In this document: positions 1 to 6,060 of the stretch, one piece after another
Position numbering within the stretch: the stretch's first letter is position 1
Layout: every line of letters starts with the position of its first letter
Source: Prevotellaceae bacterium UBA1716
GTDB lineage: Bacteria; Bacteroidota; Bacteroidia; Bacteroidales; Bacteroidaceae
Reading direction: 5' to 3'
Length of the DNA stretch: 6,191 nt
Assembly (NCBI GenBank): GCA_002317225.1
Contig: DCIW01000246.1
Location: 1 to 6,191 of the forward strand
Program-made: the position numbers and the translations under genes
Notes under the pieces: model-generated
Told to the model about the DNA's origin: nothing
Database searches by the model: none
What the model saw: only the letters and a program-made list of their open reading frames with translations

Positions 1-130
1 CATAATAGAACGGACCTTGTTCGCGCAGACCGTCGAGTATGTGCTCTGGTGTGAGGTACTCGTTGCGAGCACTTTGTGCCAGAGCGATAGCGTGGTCAAT
101 TGCTTGTTGTGTATGTTTTGTATAATCCAT
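1..130 (-). CDS. clpA: ATP-dependent Clp protease ATP-binding subunit ClpA, N-terminal fragment (runs off the left edge)
   Basis: Only the first 43 codons are present; the gene reads leftward and continues outside the window. The fragment begins MDYTKHTQQAIDHAI and has the Clp N-domain signature NEYLTPEHIL at residues 23-32, which lines up with the HEFMTVEHLL region of E. coli ClpA. ClpA is a hexameric AAA+ unfoldase that docks on ClpP, unfolds substrates and threads them into the cytoplasmic protease chamber; its N-domain is the docking site for ClpS. The ATG (128-130) lies 2 nt after the clpS stop codon, so the two are almost certainly co-transcribed and possibly translationally coupled. 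ClpC shares this N-domain, but the clpS neighbour favours ClpA. The AAA+ modules and the ClpP-binding loop cannot be checked here. Confidence 0.9.
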   Translation of the reverse strand, partial: MDYTKHTQQAIDHAIALAQSARNEYLTPEHILDGLREQGPFYY

Positions 131-132
131 AT

Positions 133-435
133 TTATGCTTGTTCAACTGTGAGTCGGAGAGGGAATCCTTCCTCTCGTGCGAGGGACATTGCTCTGCGTG
201 CCTTGCTCTGTGCTATGTCGAGCGAGTAGGTGCCAGCAGTGGCTTGTCCTTCCTTGTGTACCTTGAGCATCAGAATGTTCGCCTCCGCCTCCGATTTGCG
301 GAAGATGATGGTGAGCACTTTCACAACAAACTCCATCGTGGTGAAGTCGTCGTTGTGCAGGATCACATTGTATTTGCGTGGTTCCTGCAATTTGATGTTC
401 TGGTTTTCCTTTATGTTCGAAGATGTTTCAGCCAT
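133..435 (-). CDS. clpS: ATP-dependent Clp protease adaptor protein ClpS
   Basis: A 100-residue protein, the usual size for ClpS. ClpS is the bacterial N-recognin: it binds proteins with a destabilising N-terminal residue (Leu, Phe, Tyr, Trp) and delivers them to ClpA-ClpP in the cytoplasm. The core starts at YNVILHNDDFTTMEF (residues 22-36). By alignment with E. coli ClpS, N28, D29 and D30 match the N34/D35/D36 cluster that contacts the substrate alpha-amino group, M34 matches gatekeeper M40, and H60 in VHKEG matches H66 of the pocket. Residues 1-20 are a polar, likely flexible N-terminal extension of the kind threaded by ClpA. The protein ends in the typical PLRLTVEQA strand. The gene begins 3 nt after the mtnN stop and ends 2 nt before the clpA start, placing adaptor and unfoldase in one transcript. 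All key residues are present and I see no damage. Confidence 0.97.
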   Translation of the reverse strand: MAETSSNIKENQNIKLQEPRKYNVILHNDDFTTMEFVVKVLTIIFRKSEAEANILMLKVHKEGQATAGTYSLDIAQSKARRAMSLAREEGFPLRLTVEQA

Positions 436-438
436 GCT

Positions 439-1140
439 CTATTTGATGCTTTCGATAAATTGTTTTGTAACGGCAAACGAACGGTCTGCAATCTCAGCCC
501 AGAAATTCTCCCATTGGTCAGCATGGTTTTCGGTTGCACCAGGAGTGTCGCTGATGATTCGGAACGAAACGAATGGCACCTTATATATGTAGCAAGTCTG
601 GGCGATAGATGCCGACTCCATGTCCACCGCAAGACCTGCAGGGAAGTGCGACTTGATCTTGTCGAGTTCCTCACGGTTGGTGATGAATTGGTCGCCTGTG
701 CAGATAAGTCCCGCATGAATCTTAGTCTCGTTATCTTCCACCTCATTGAGTCTGAGGGCAGTCTCCACGAGCTTCCATTCGCCCTGGAAGAAGGTCGGCA
801 ATCCTTGCACCTGACCGTAGTCGCAACCCATTCCGCACCACACGTCGTGGTAGGCAATCTGCGAACTCACCACCACGTCCATCACATCGAGGCACTTGTC
901 TATTCCGCCAGCCACACCCGTCGAGATGATGCAGTCGGGAGCGAACGCCTTGATGAGTTCTGCAGCACCGAGGGCGGAGTTCACCTTACCGATTCCGCAT
1001 TGTCGCAGAACGATTTTGTTGCCTGCGAGCGAACCCATTGTATATTCGAACAGTCCGTGCTGTTCGGTCGATTTATTTTCGAGGAGCGCAGCGAGTTGGT
1101 CGTGCTCCGAAGTCATTGCCGTAAGTATTCCTAAAGTCAT
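439..1140 (-). CDS. mtnN: 5'-methylthioadenosine/S-adenosylhomocysteine nucleosidase (MTAN)
   Basis: A 233-residue cytoplasmic enzyme that cleaves the glycosidic bond of 5'-methylthioadenosine, S-adenosylhomocysteine and usually 5'-deoxyadenosine. It releases adenine, recycles by-products of SAM-dependent reactions and supplies S-ribosylhomocysteine, the LuxS substrate. The N-terminus MTLGILTAMTSEHDQL matches the family start (E. coli MKIGIIGAMEEEV), with catalytic E12. The glycine-rich ISTGVAGGID segment is at 72-81, the active-site AVDMESASIA segment at 171-180 with E175 (E. coli E174), and RIISDTPG at 194-201 with D198 (E. coli D197, the acid that protonates adenine N7). I chose the ATG at 1140. 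An in-frame TTG at 1161 would add seven residues, but it overlaps the -7 promoter box and has no family counterpart. Length is close to the E. coli enzyme (232). It is the first gene of the operon with clpS and clpA. Confidence 0.97.
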   Translation of the reverse strand: MTLGILTAMTSEHDQLAALLENKSTEQHGLFEYTMGSLAGNKIVLRQCGIGKVNSALGAAELIKAFAPDCIISTGVAGGIDKCLDVMDVVVSSQIAYHDVWCGMGCDYGQVQGLPTFFQGEWKLVETALRLNEVEDNETKIHAGLICTGDQFITNREELDKIKSHFPAGLAVDMESASIAQTCYIYKVPFVSFRIISDTPGATENHADQWENFWAEIADRSFAVTKQFIESIK

Positions 1141-1158
1141 ATATTCATTATTTTTTTG

Positions 1159-1166
1159 CAAAGATA
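1159..1166 (-). promoter_or_regulatory. Probable -7 box of the mtnN-clpS-clpA promoter
   Basis: Read on the minus strand, TATCTTTG matches the Bacteroidetes -7 consensus TAnnTTTG and lies 18 nt before the mtnN ATG, implying a very short 5' leader. No good TTTG/TTG -33 element is found at the expected 19-21 nt spacing, so the call rests on one box and its position. No Shine-Dalgarno sequence is seen; the leader is A-rich, as is common in this phylum. Confidence 0.55.
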
Positions 1167-1345
1167 CGACTTTCTTTTCAATTCGCTCATTCCAAAAGCA
1201 TTTAAATCTGTCTAAAGTTGTTTAAATAGGTGTGGAAGGGTAGAATGCACCAATAATTTGAATAGAGATAAAATGCCCATAAAGTTATGAAATTAGTGGA
1301 ATAATGAACGAAAATCGAATGAAATATGGGGTTTTGTGTTAAAAA

Positions 1346-1377
1346 TTTGTTGGGATAGTTTTATTTTCGTATTTTTG
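1346..1377 (+). promoter_or_regulatory. Bacteroidetes-type promoter of the large repeat-protein gene
   Basis: TTTG at 1346-1349 (-33 element) and TATTTTTG at 1370-1377 (-7 element, consensus TAnnTTTG) are separated by exactly 20 nt, a near-perfect match to the sigma-70-type promoter known from Bacteroides. The -7 box ends 33 nt before the ATG at 1411, leaving a leader of roughly 25-30 nt without a Shine-Dalgarno motif. An intact promoter argues that the broken gene downstream is still transcribed. Confidence 0.75.
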
Positions 1378-1410
1378 CAGCAAATATTAACTTATAACAC
1401 TTAACCACAC

Positions 1411-1944
1411 ATGAAAAAACTATTCCCTTTAATGCTGATGCTTTGTTGCGCTATATGTGCAAAGGCAACAGTTAAGATCGCTGGATATACGGTGACGTCA
1501 GGAACTGAGTTGTCTAAGTCAAACAGCGGATATGGTATCACGGCTGGTACTATCAGTTTGAGTGGTACGACATTGACTCTTTACAATGTCACCATGACAT
1601 CAAGTCAAATCTGTATTGAATCTGATGCGAGCCTCACTATTAAACTTGTCGGAACGAACACGCTGACAAGTTCAAGCCGGCAAGCATTAAAATTGGCAAA
1701 CGCCGCATCCGCACAAACCTTCACCATCACAAGCTCTAACGGTAGAGGCAAACTGACCGCGACGAGTACAAATTCTTATGCATTGGTCAACGACAATTCG
1801 ACCATCACCTTCAGCTACTGCGACGTGACATTATATGGTAATGACTACGCCATATGGTCAACACAAGCCAGCAGCCCCGAAATTATCAATGTTACAAACG
1901 CACATCTCACCATAAAAAAACCAATGGAACGAAAGATACCCTAA
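1411..1944 (+). CDS. Segment 1 of the large repeat protein: signal peptide plus module 1, ends just after the A7 run
   Basis: The ATG at 1411 follows the promoter and starts a classic Sec signal peptide: MKK, a hydrophobic core of about ten residues, then Ala-Lys-Ala near residue 19 as a likely signal peptidase I site. No lipobox is seen, so it is not an evident lipoprotein. The mature part is one repeat module, opening at about residue 21 (VKIAGYTVTSGTEL) with the strand LTIKLVGTNTL at 75-85 and the module cysteine C137 in FSYCDVTL. As written, translation runs 7 codons past the A tract (PMERKIP) to TAA at 1942-1944, giving 177 residues. Without a frame change the product would be a secreted single-module protein that loses its last strands and all other domains. 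Confidence 0.8.
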   Translation: MKKLFPLMLMLCCAICAKATVKIAGYTVTSGTELSKSNSGYGITAGTISLSGTTLTLYNVTMTSSQICIESDASLTIKLVGTNTLTSSSRQALKLANAASAQTFTITSSNGRGKLTATSTNSYALVNDNSTITFSYCDVTLYGNDYAIWSTQASSPEIINVTNAHLTIKKPMERKIP

Positions 1945-4900
1945 GATATCTCACAGGACTTAACCTCACAGGATGCTCCCTTGCTAATGGTTATGTTTTC
2001 AGCAAAGATGATAAAGGTGTGAAGACAAGCGCTTCTGGCGATTTTGTCACGGGCACCATCGAGTTCAAACCAGACTCATACCCAATATATGTCAAAGGAA
2101 CACAGATTACTTCACTTATTATGAAGGATGTTCTCAATGATGGAGGAAGTGTCAAGTATTCACCAACTTACAATAATAATGAAGGTTTACTTCAGTTATT
2201 GGGTACAGACATAAACTATGACGGGACATGTATTCAATTTAACTCGAACTCTGCCAACAAAGCTAATTTGTGGATAAAGGGAGCCAACAAAATAACAAGT
2301 TCGAAAAGTTTATATTCTGGCATAATTTCTTATGTGCCACTTACAATATGGTCCAATGAGAGTGATACTGATGCATCTCTCACAGTTACCAATAAAACAA
2401 CATCAGGTAGAGGTATCTACAGCATGGGCAATCTCATAATCAGGAACCTGAAATTGGATGTTACTGCGTTTTATTGTATTTGCGATATGAACAAAAAAGC
2501 CAATAACCTGACATTTGACAATGCTAATGTGACAGCAAAGAGCAGTTCTACATCTGGACAGGTCATATATGGTTTCGGAAATGTGACATACAACAAATGT
2601 AACATTACAACACCTACAAGTGCCACTTACAACACAACAAATAAGTACTACACATCCCAAGGAAGCACATTCGACAATCTCGTTATAACCAAGGGTTCCG
2701 ACTCCGTAGCTCCAACAGTCTATTCGCTTTCCACCACAAGCATAGGATACAATACTGCCACTATCAAGTGGAACATGGAAGACAACTTGACCGCAAAGAG
2801 CAATCTCAAGATGTCCTATTCCCTTATCAAAGGCACAACATTGGATAGGAATGGCAATCTCTCTAATGGTGCCGCAAGCATATCACTTACCGACCTTAGT
2901 GCAGGCACCACATACACCCTCCGCATCATGGCAGAGGATGCTGTTGGGAATAAGGGATACTCTGAAGACTACAAATTCACTACTACCGCCATCACCAACT
3001 ATAACTTAAAAATTGCCGGAACAGCAGTTTCCAGCATCAATTGTTCTGATATCTTAGGCGATGGAACCGTAAAGTACGACCCAATAGACAACGTTCTCAC
3101 TCTTCGCAACGCAAACTTGACAGCAGACAACTCGACTCAATACGTTATCGAAACCCAAATCACCGGCTTAACGATAAAAGTTGAAGGAACCAATACTGTG
3201 ACTGCTGCTCGTTATTGCCTTTATCACAATGCCAGCGATATAACCATAAAGGGAGATTCCCGAAACGACAAATTATATTTGAACTCGGAAGGATACTCTT
3301 TATTCGGCTATAATCTTACGATCAAAGACTGTACTGTCGAAGCAAACAATACCGTATATGGACTATTATCTGGTAATCTTGTGGTCGACAACGCCAATGT
3401 CAAGGCACATACAATCATAGAATATGACAACGTAGAGATGAAAAATGGAGTCAAAGTATTGTGGCCTACAGGTGCAACATACAGAAAGGCTTCCAACGGC
3501 ATCATGCGTCACGGAATTGGAGACAGGGATGTCTACAATGTATTCCTCGGCATTGAGGCCGATGATGTCGATTATGGAATAAGCGTGGCAGGAACAGCAG
3601 TGAAATACAGCAATTGCACAGATGTTTTTTCTAGCGCAGGTTCCGTTTCGTACGATAACTCCACTTCAACACTTACTCTCAAGGCTGGCTCAATACATGT
3701 TCCTGCAGGTTCGAAGGCAATCACGAAGACAAGCGGCGACTTGAACATAGTAGTAGATGGTCTATGTAATTTTAGTTCCGAAAATTGGGCAGATGTAATA
3801 GAAACATCAGGCGATGTCTACGTAAGAGGCTACAACAGTGACCTGGAGGAAGACTGTCTCTATTTCTACCATAGAGACGGAGACACGGCTTATGGGGAAG
3901 GTCAACATATCACATTCAGCAAATCCCTCGATGTTAGAAATTGCAAACTGATGGTTGGTGGCCCAATCAACGGCAGTTCATCATCCAGCATGAATATCGA
4001 CAATGCAGTAGTGGATGCAATCAACATTAAGGGATTCGGACAAATACTTATGGAGAATGAATATGTTAGTTCATCACCTGTAAGCAATTACGACTCAACC
4101 AAAAAGGCATTCTGCTATGCCGATGGAGAGGAGGCGGAACATGTCGTCATTCGTCCTGCCCCACTGTATGTAAACAATATGGCAATCACACCTGAGAATG
4201 CAAAAAACATCCTCGAAGGAATCTCATACAACTTCGATACCAACACCCTGACGTTCAGCGGTTCAGCCTCTTACCCATGGAGTATCCGTTCTGCTGGCAG
4301 TCTCAACATCCAAGTCGACGGAGGATTCAACATGATCCAGCAGTCAGACGAAAGCAACACCAACATGGGTATCAACTGTGGTGGCGACCTCACCATCCGC
4401 GGTTTCGGTTCTCTCATGGTCACTGGATACGGAAAGGGCATCGTTTGTGATGGCAATTTATACGTCAAGGACGTCAACCTCATGGTATACAGCACCGACA
4501 TTGCTATCAGAGCACTCAATGACGTAACGCTTAACGGAGCGTCAGTCGAAATGTCAGCAACCGCAGAAAACGGAATGTGCATATATTGTAAAGATATATA
4601 CCTTCAGAGTTGTAAGGTCGAAAAACCAACCGACATCACCATTTCCGACGAAAGCAGCTGGACTAAACTCAAGAGTATCAAATATGCAAAAATTAATGCA
4701 GACCGCACATTCTCACTCTTTATTGCCGGTACTGCAGTTACCGATCAGAACAAGAATGACGTGCTTGGCGATGGAGGTACGGTAACCTACGACCCTACAA
4801 ATGGCACCCTCTATCTCAAAAATGCAACAATCAATGGTGGTAACACAGCACACGCCATTCAGGACTACCAAGACGATCTGAAAATCAAACTCAGCGGAGA

Positions 4901-5714
4901 GAACACGCTGTTTTCGAATTACGGTGCACCAATTGCTACAACCGGTTCCGTTTCAATTTCGGGCGAAATAACAAAAGACTATTCAAGCAATATATTACGC
5001 ATATCTCACACTGAAGCTTGGACTTCTTCAATTGGATGCAAAGGGAAAGCGTCTATATACAACTGTTCCGTATATGCAGATAAGATATCCAGCAGTCAAG
5101 GTACAGATACAATCAAAATTTCCGAGGCTTATGTAGAAAGTGGAATAGCAAATTTTGCTTATGTTAGTCTGGATAGAACTTACATCGAAACCGACTGCCA
5201 CTACGACACTGCCAACAAGAAGTTTGTGGATGGCAACAATGCAGAAGTCAGTACAGTAGTCATCCGTCCTATCATCTTGAGAGTTGGCGGCGTCGACGTG
5301 ACTGAAAACAATTGTTCCGACATCTTCGGCGACCAGACAGCATCTTACGATTTCGACACAAAGGTCCTCACCCTCAACAATGCTAACATTACCAATGGAA
5401 ACATCAACTCTATCTGCCAGCTCGAAATCAAACTCGAGGGCGAGAACACCCTCGCATTTGATGATAGTACCACCTCTGGAATTGAAACGGCTAGGGGTAA
5501 ACTTACTATCAACGGACCAGGAAGCCTCACTGTTACGAACACAGTTATTTTGATTGCAAATGGGTACAAGATGAAGAGCCAGTCACTATTCAGAATTGCA
5601 CACTTAATTCCACTGCCTGCAACAATGGTATTATCAATAGCAATTCTCCAATCGTCATCAACAACTCAAATGTCAATCTCCCACGTTGTAATCCATTCAT
5701 CGGATTATCTTTGA
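1854..5714 (+). CDS. Segment 2 of the large repeat protein: modules 2-7 (7 incomplete) and FN3 domain
   Basis: This frame is open from an ATG at 1854 to TGA at 5712-5714 (1286 codons), but the ATG is not a convincing start. It has no signal peptide or promoter, and its first 20 residues overlap segment 1 out of frame. Family-like sequence starts at the A7 run (about 1914), continuing module 1 as LTIKKTNGTKDTLRYLTG. It then carries module 2 (from about 2079), an FN3 domain (about 2706-2990), modules 3 to 6, and module 7 up to SLTVTNT near 5543. The last 50-odd codons before the stop lose the module pattern (from about 5565, YKMKSQSLFRIAH), which marks a second break. Modules commonly close with a strand like VVIRP (for example near 4144 and 5260) just before the next begins. 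Confidence 0.75.
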   Translation: MVNTSQQPRNYQCYKRTSHHKKTNGTKDTLRYLTGLNLTGCSLANGYVFSKDDKGVKTSASGDFVTGTIEFKPDSYPIYVKGTQITSLIMKDVLNDGGSVKYSPTYNNNEGLLQLLGTDINYDGTCIQFNSNSANKANLWIKGANKITSSKSLYSGIISYVPLTIWSNESDTDASLTVTNKTTSGRGIYSMGNLIIRNLKLDVTAFYCICDMNKKANNLTFDNANVTAKSSSTSGQVIYGFGNVTYNKCNITTPTSATYNTTNKYYTSQGSTFDNLVITKGSDSVAPTVYSLSTTSIGYNTATIKWNMEDNLTAKSNLKMSYSLIKGTTLDRNGNLSNGAASISLTDLSAGTTYTLRIMAEDAVGNKGYSEDYKFTTTAITNYNLKIAGTAVSSINCSDILGDGTVKYDPIDNVLTLRNANLTADNSTQYVIETQITGLTIKVEGTNTVTAARYCLYHNASDITIKGDSRNDKLYLNSEGYSLFGYNLTIKDCTVEANNTVYGLLSGNLVVDNANVKAHTIIEYDNVEMKNGVKVLWPTGATYRKASNGIMRHGIGDRDVYNVFLGIEADDVDYGISVAGTAVKYSNCTDVFSSAGSVSYDNSTSTLTLKAGSIHVPAGSKAITKTSGDLNIVVDGLCNFSSENWADVIETSGDVYVRGYNSDLEEDCLYFYHRDGDTAYGEGQHITFSKSLDVRNCKLMVGGPINGSSSSSMNIDNAVVDAINIKGFGQILMENEYVSSSPVSNYDSTKKAFCYADGEEAEHVVIRPAPLYVNNMAITPENAKNILEGISYNFDTNTLTFSGSASYPWSIRSAGSLNIQVDGGFNMIQQSDESNTNMGINCGGDLTIRGFGSLMVTGYGKGIVCDGNLYVKDVNLMVYSTDIAIRALNDVTLNGASVEMSATAENGMCIYCKDIYLQSCKVEKPTDITISDESSWTKLKSIKYAKINADRTFSLFIAGTAVTDQNKNDVLGDGGTVTYDPTNGTLYLKNATINGGNTAHAIQDYQDDLKIKLSGENTLFSNYGAPIATTGSVSISGEITKDYSSNILRISHTEAWTSSIGCKGKASIYNCSVYADKISSSQGTDTIKISEAYVESGIANFAYVSLDRTYIETDCHYDTANKKFVDGNNAEVSTVVIRPIILRVGGVDVTENNCSDIFGDQTASYDFDTKVLTLNNANITNGNINSICQLEIKLEGENTLAFDDSTTSGIETARGKLTINGPGSLTVTNTVILIANGYKMKSQSLFRIAHLIPLPATMVLSIAILQSSSTTQMSISHVVIHSSDYL
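1914..1920 (+). other. A7 slippery run at the first frame break
   Basis: In frame 1 the codons read ATA AAA AAA CCA, so the run forms an A_AAA_AAA heptamer, the type on which ribosomes or RNA polymerase can slip by one base. A -1 shift, or an eighth A, moves directly into the frame of segment 2, giving LTIKKTNGT. No strong downstream stem-loop is evident (only weak pairing around GATA/TATC at 1935-1950) and there is no upstream Shine-Dalgarno-like stimulator. Confidence 0.6.
2706..2990 (+). other. Fibronectin type III domain within the large protein
   Basis: About 95 residues beginning VAPTVYSLSTTSIGYN and ending YKFTTTA. FN3 landmarks are visible: the opening AP-x-V strand, T-A-T-I-K-W with the core Trp, the L-S-A-G-T-T-Y-T-L-R-I turn with the conserved Tyr, and a closing strand. 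The DNLTAK and AEDAVGNKGYSE segments resemble FN3 domains of extracellular bacterial proteins. Such domains are usually spacers or binding platforms. Its single copy between modules 2 and 3 divides the array into a short N-terminal and a long C-terminal block. Confidence 0.8.
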
Positions 5715-6001
5715 CACTCGAGAACTGTCATAGCGTTAATCAGACTGAAGCCGACTTGGTAGAAAGTATCAAAAATTGGAATTGGACTGATGACCCAGTC
5801 AAGATTGTAGCCGACATCATTCTCGGCGACGTGAACAACGACGGCAAGGTAAACATCGCCGATATCCCTGACCTTATCACGTTACTCACTCCAAAGAGAG
5901 GCGGCACACTCATATATAAATTGCGCTACGATGCCAACAGCGATGGCAAGATCAACGTCAAGGATATCAAAGCCATCGAAAACCGTATTCTCGGTAAATA
6001 G
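5562..6001 (+). CDS. Segment 3 of the large repeat protein: end of module 7 and dockerin-like domain
   Basis: The frame is open from 5501 (a TAA at 5498-5500 precedes it) to TAG at 5999-6001. I place the join near the GGG at 5562-5564. One added G there would give ILIANG-VQDEEPVTIQNCTLNS, which restores the module pattern, including the expected cysteine strand IQNCTL (Cys codon 5597-5599) and a second one, LENCHS. The segment has no start of its own beyond a TTG at 5711, so it is a continuation, not a separate gene. After a linker rich in Trp, Asn and Asp it ends in the dockerin-like domain. If the break is real, the normal product lacks this domain. Confidence 0.7.
5813..5998 (+). other. 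C-terminal dockerin-like domain with two calcium-binding loops
   Basis: About 60 residues containing two EF-hand-like loops: DVNNDGKVNIAD (5828-5863) and DANSDGKINVKD (5930-5965), both fitting D-x-N-x-D-G-x(5)-D, each followed by a helix (IPDLITLL and IKAIENRIL). This duplicated loop-helix layout is that of type I dockerins, which bind cohesins in clostridial cellulosomes. In Bacteroidales, dockerin-like tails occur on many secreted proteins without known cohesin partners, so Ca2+-dependent anchoring or stabilisation is only an inference. The domain ends the protein and no type IX secretion C-terminal signal follows it. Confidence 0.85.
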
Positions 6002-6024
6002 ACATTACGTTTGATTACATAACT

Positions 6025-6060
6025 AAAGGAAAGGGGGCGCGCACCCTCTTTCCTTTTTTT
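6025..6060 (+). terminator. Rho-independent terminator of the large repeat-protein gene
   Basis: The arms AAAGGAAAGGGGG (6025-6037) and CCCTCTTTCCTTT (6044-6056) form a 13-bp stem with a single G-U pair and a 6-nt loop, CGCGCA. The stem runs into a T tract ending at 6060. It starts 24 nt after the stop codon at 6001. The A tract on the left is short, so it should act mainly on rightward transcription. Confidence 0.88.

Larger units (their letters stand above)
1141..1410. other. Divergent intergenic region, AT-rich, no gene seen
   Basis: This 270-bp stretch separates the leftward mtnN operon from the rightward surface-protein gene. It holds the two promoters described separately. Two AT-rich palindromic words, ATTTAAAT at 1200-1207 and TTTAAA at 1221-1226, lie about 20 nt apart on the mtnN side and could be a regulator site or plain AT-rich background. 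Short ATG-started frames in it end within a dozen codons. I see no tRNA, riboswitch or terminator fold. Confidence 0.6.
1471..5712 (+). repeat. Seven tandem protein-level modules of about 185-205 residues
   Basis: Module starts are near 1471, 2079, 3000, 3573, 4161, 4710 and 5271; the FN3 domain lies between modules 2 and 3. Well-preserved openings are IAGTAVSSINCSDILGDG (3), VAGTAVKYSNCTDVF (4), IAGTAVTDQNKNDVLGDGG (6) and VGGVDVTENNCSDIFGD (7). Each is followed by a YD-x-LTL-x-NA-type strand pair, and in most by an L-x-I-K-L-x-G-x-NT strand, then a run of short beta strands suggestive of a beta-helix or layered beta sheet. Modules 1, 2 and 5 are more diverged. A cysteine recurs late in every module (codons at 1819, 2598, 3330, 3942, 4611, 5064, 5597). 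The DNA of the modules is well diverged, so this is an old duplication array rather than a recent one. Confidence 0.8.
1411..6001 (+). pseudogene. Large secreted seven-module repeat protein with FN3 and C-terminal dockerin-like domain; reading frame broken twice
   Basis: Three consecutive open segments in frames 1, 3 and 2 join into one protein of about 1530 residues. I infer one gene because the module pattern continues across both breaks, no start signal or promoter precedes the second or third segment, and a single promoter and terminator flank the whole. The order is signal peptide, modules 1-2, an FN3 domain, modules 3-7, a short linker, and a dockerin-like domain. Each break needs one added base, or a -1 ribosomal shift: the first at the A7 run (1914-1920), the second within 5501-5714. 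The modules resemble repeats seen in many Bacteroidales secreted proteins that are often annotated as carbohydrate-binding, and loosely the beta-helical Cthe_2159 type; that function is inferred. No catalytic domain is visible, so binding or adhesion at the cell surface is more likely than enzymatic activity. It could be a true pseudogene, a phase-variable gene, a programmed-frameshift gene or an assembly error; sequence alone does not decide. Confidence 0.75.

Noticed and set aside
100..1134. Long plus-strand open frame of 344 codons opposite mtnN and clpS
   Set aside because: It lies antisense to two genes with unmistakable family matches and intact active sites. Its translation has no domain pattern and it has no promoter or start context.
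1141..1161. TTG start extending mtnN by seven residues
   Set aside because: The TTG overlaps the TATCTTTG -7 box, so it would lie upstream of the transcript start. The ATG at 1140 gives the standard family N-terminus.
1950..1973. Direct repeat CTCACAGGA (1950-1958 and 1965-1973) just after the A7 run
   Set aside because: The 15-nt spacing is in frame and encodes the repeated LTG of YLTGLNLTG. It is likely coding redundancy, with no mobile-element or frameshift signal attached.
1471..5712. Recombination-driven module shuffling or a mobile-element origin of the repeats
   Set aside because: Modules are similar only at the protein level. I saw no long identical DNA stretches, inverted terminal repeats, transposase or target-site duplications.
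5711..6001. Separate small dockerin-only gene starting at TTG 5711
   Set aside because: There is no promoter, leader or signal peptide, and frame 2 carries module-7 sequence well upstream of the TTG, so it is the tail of the large protein.
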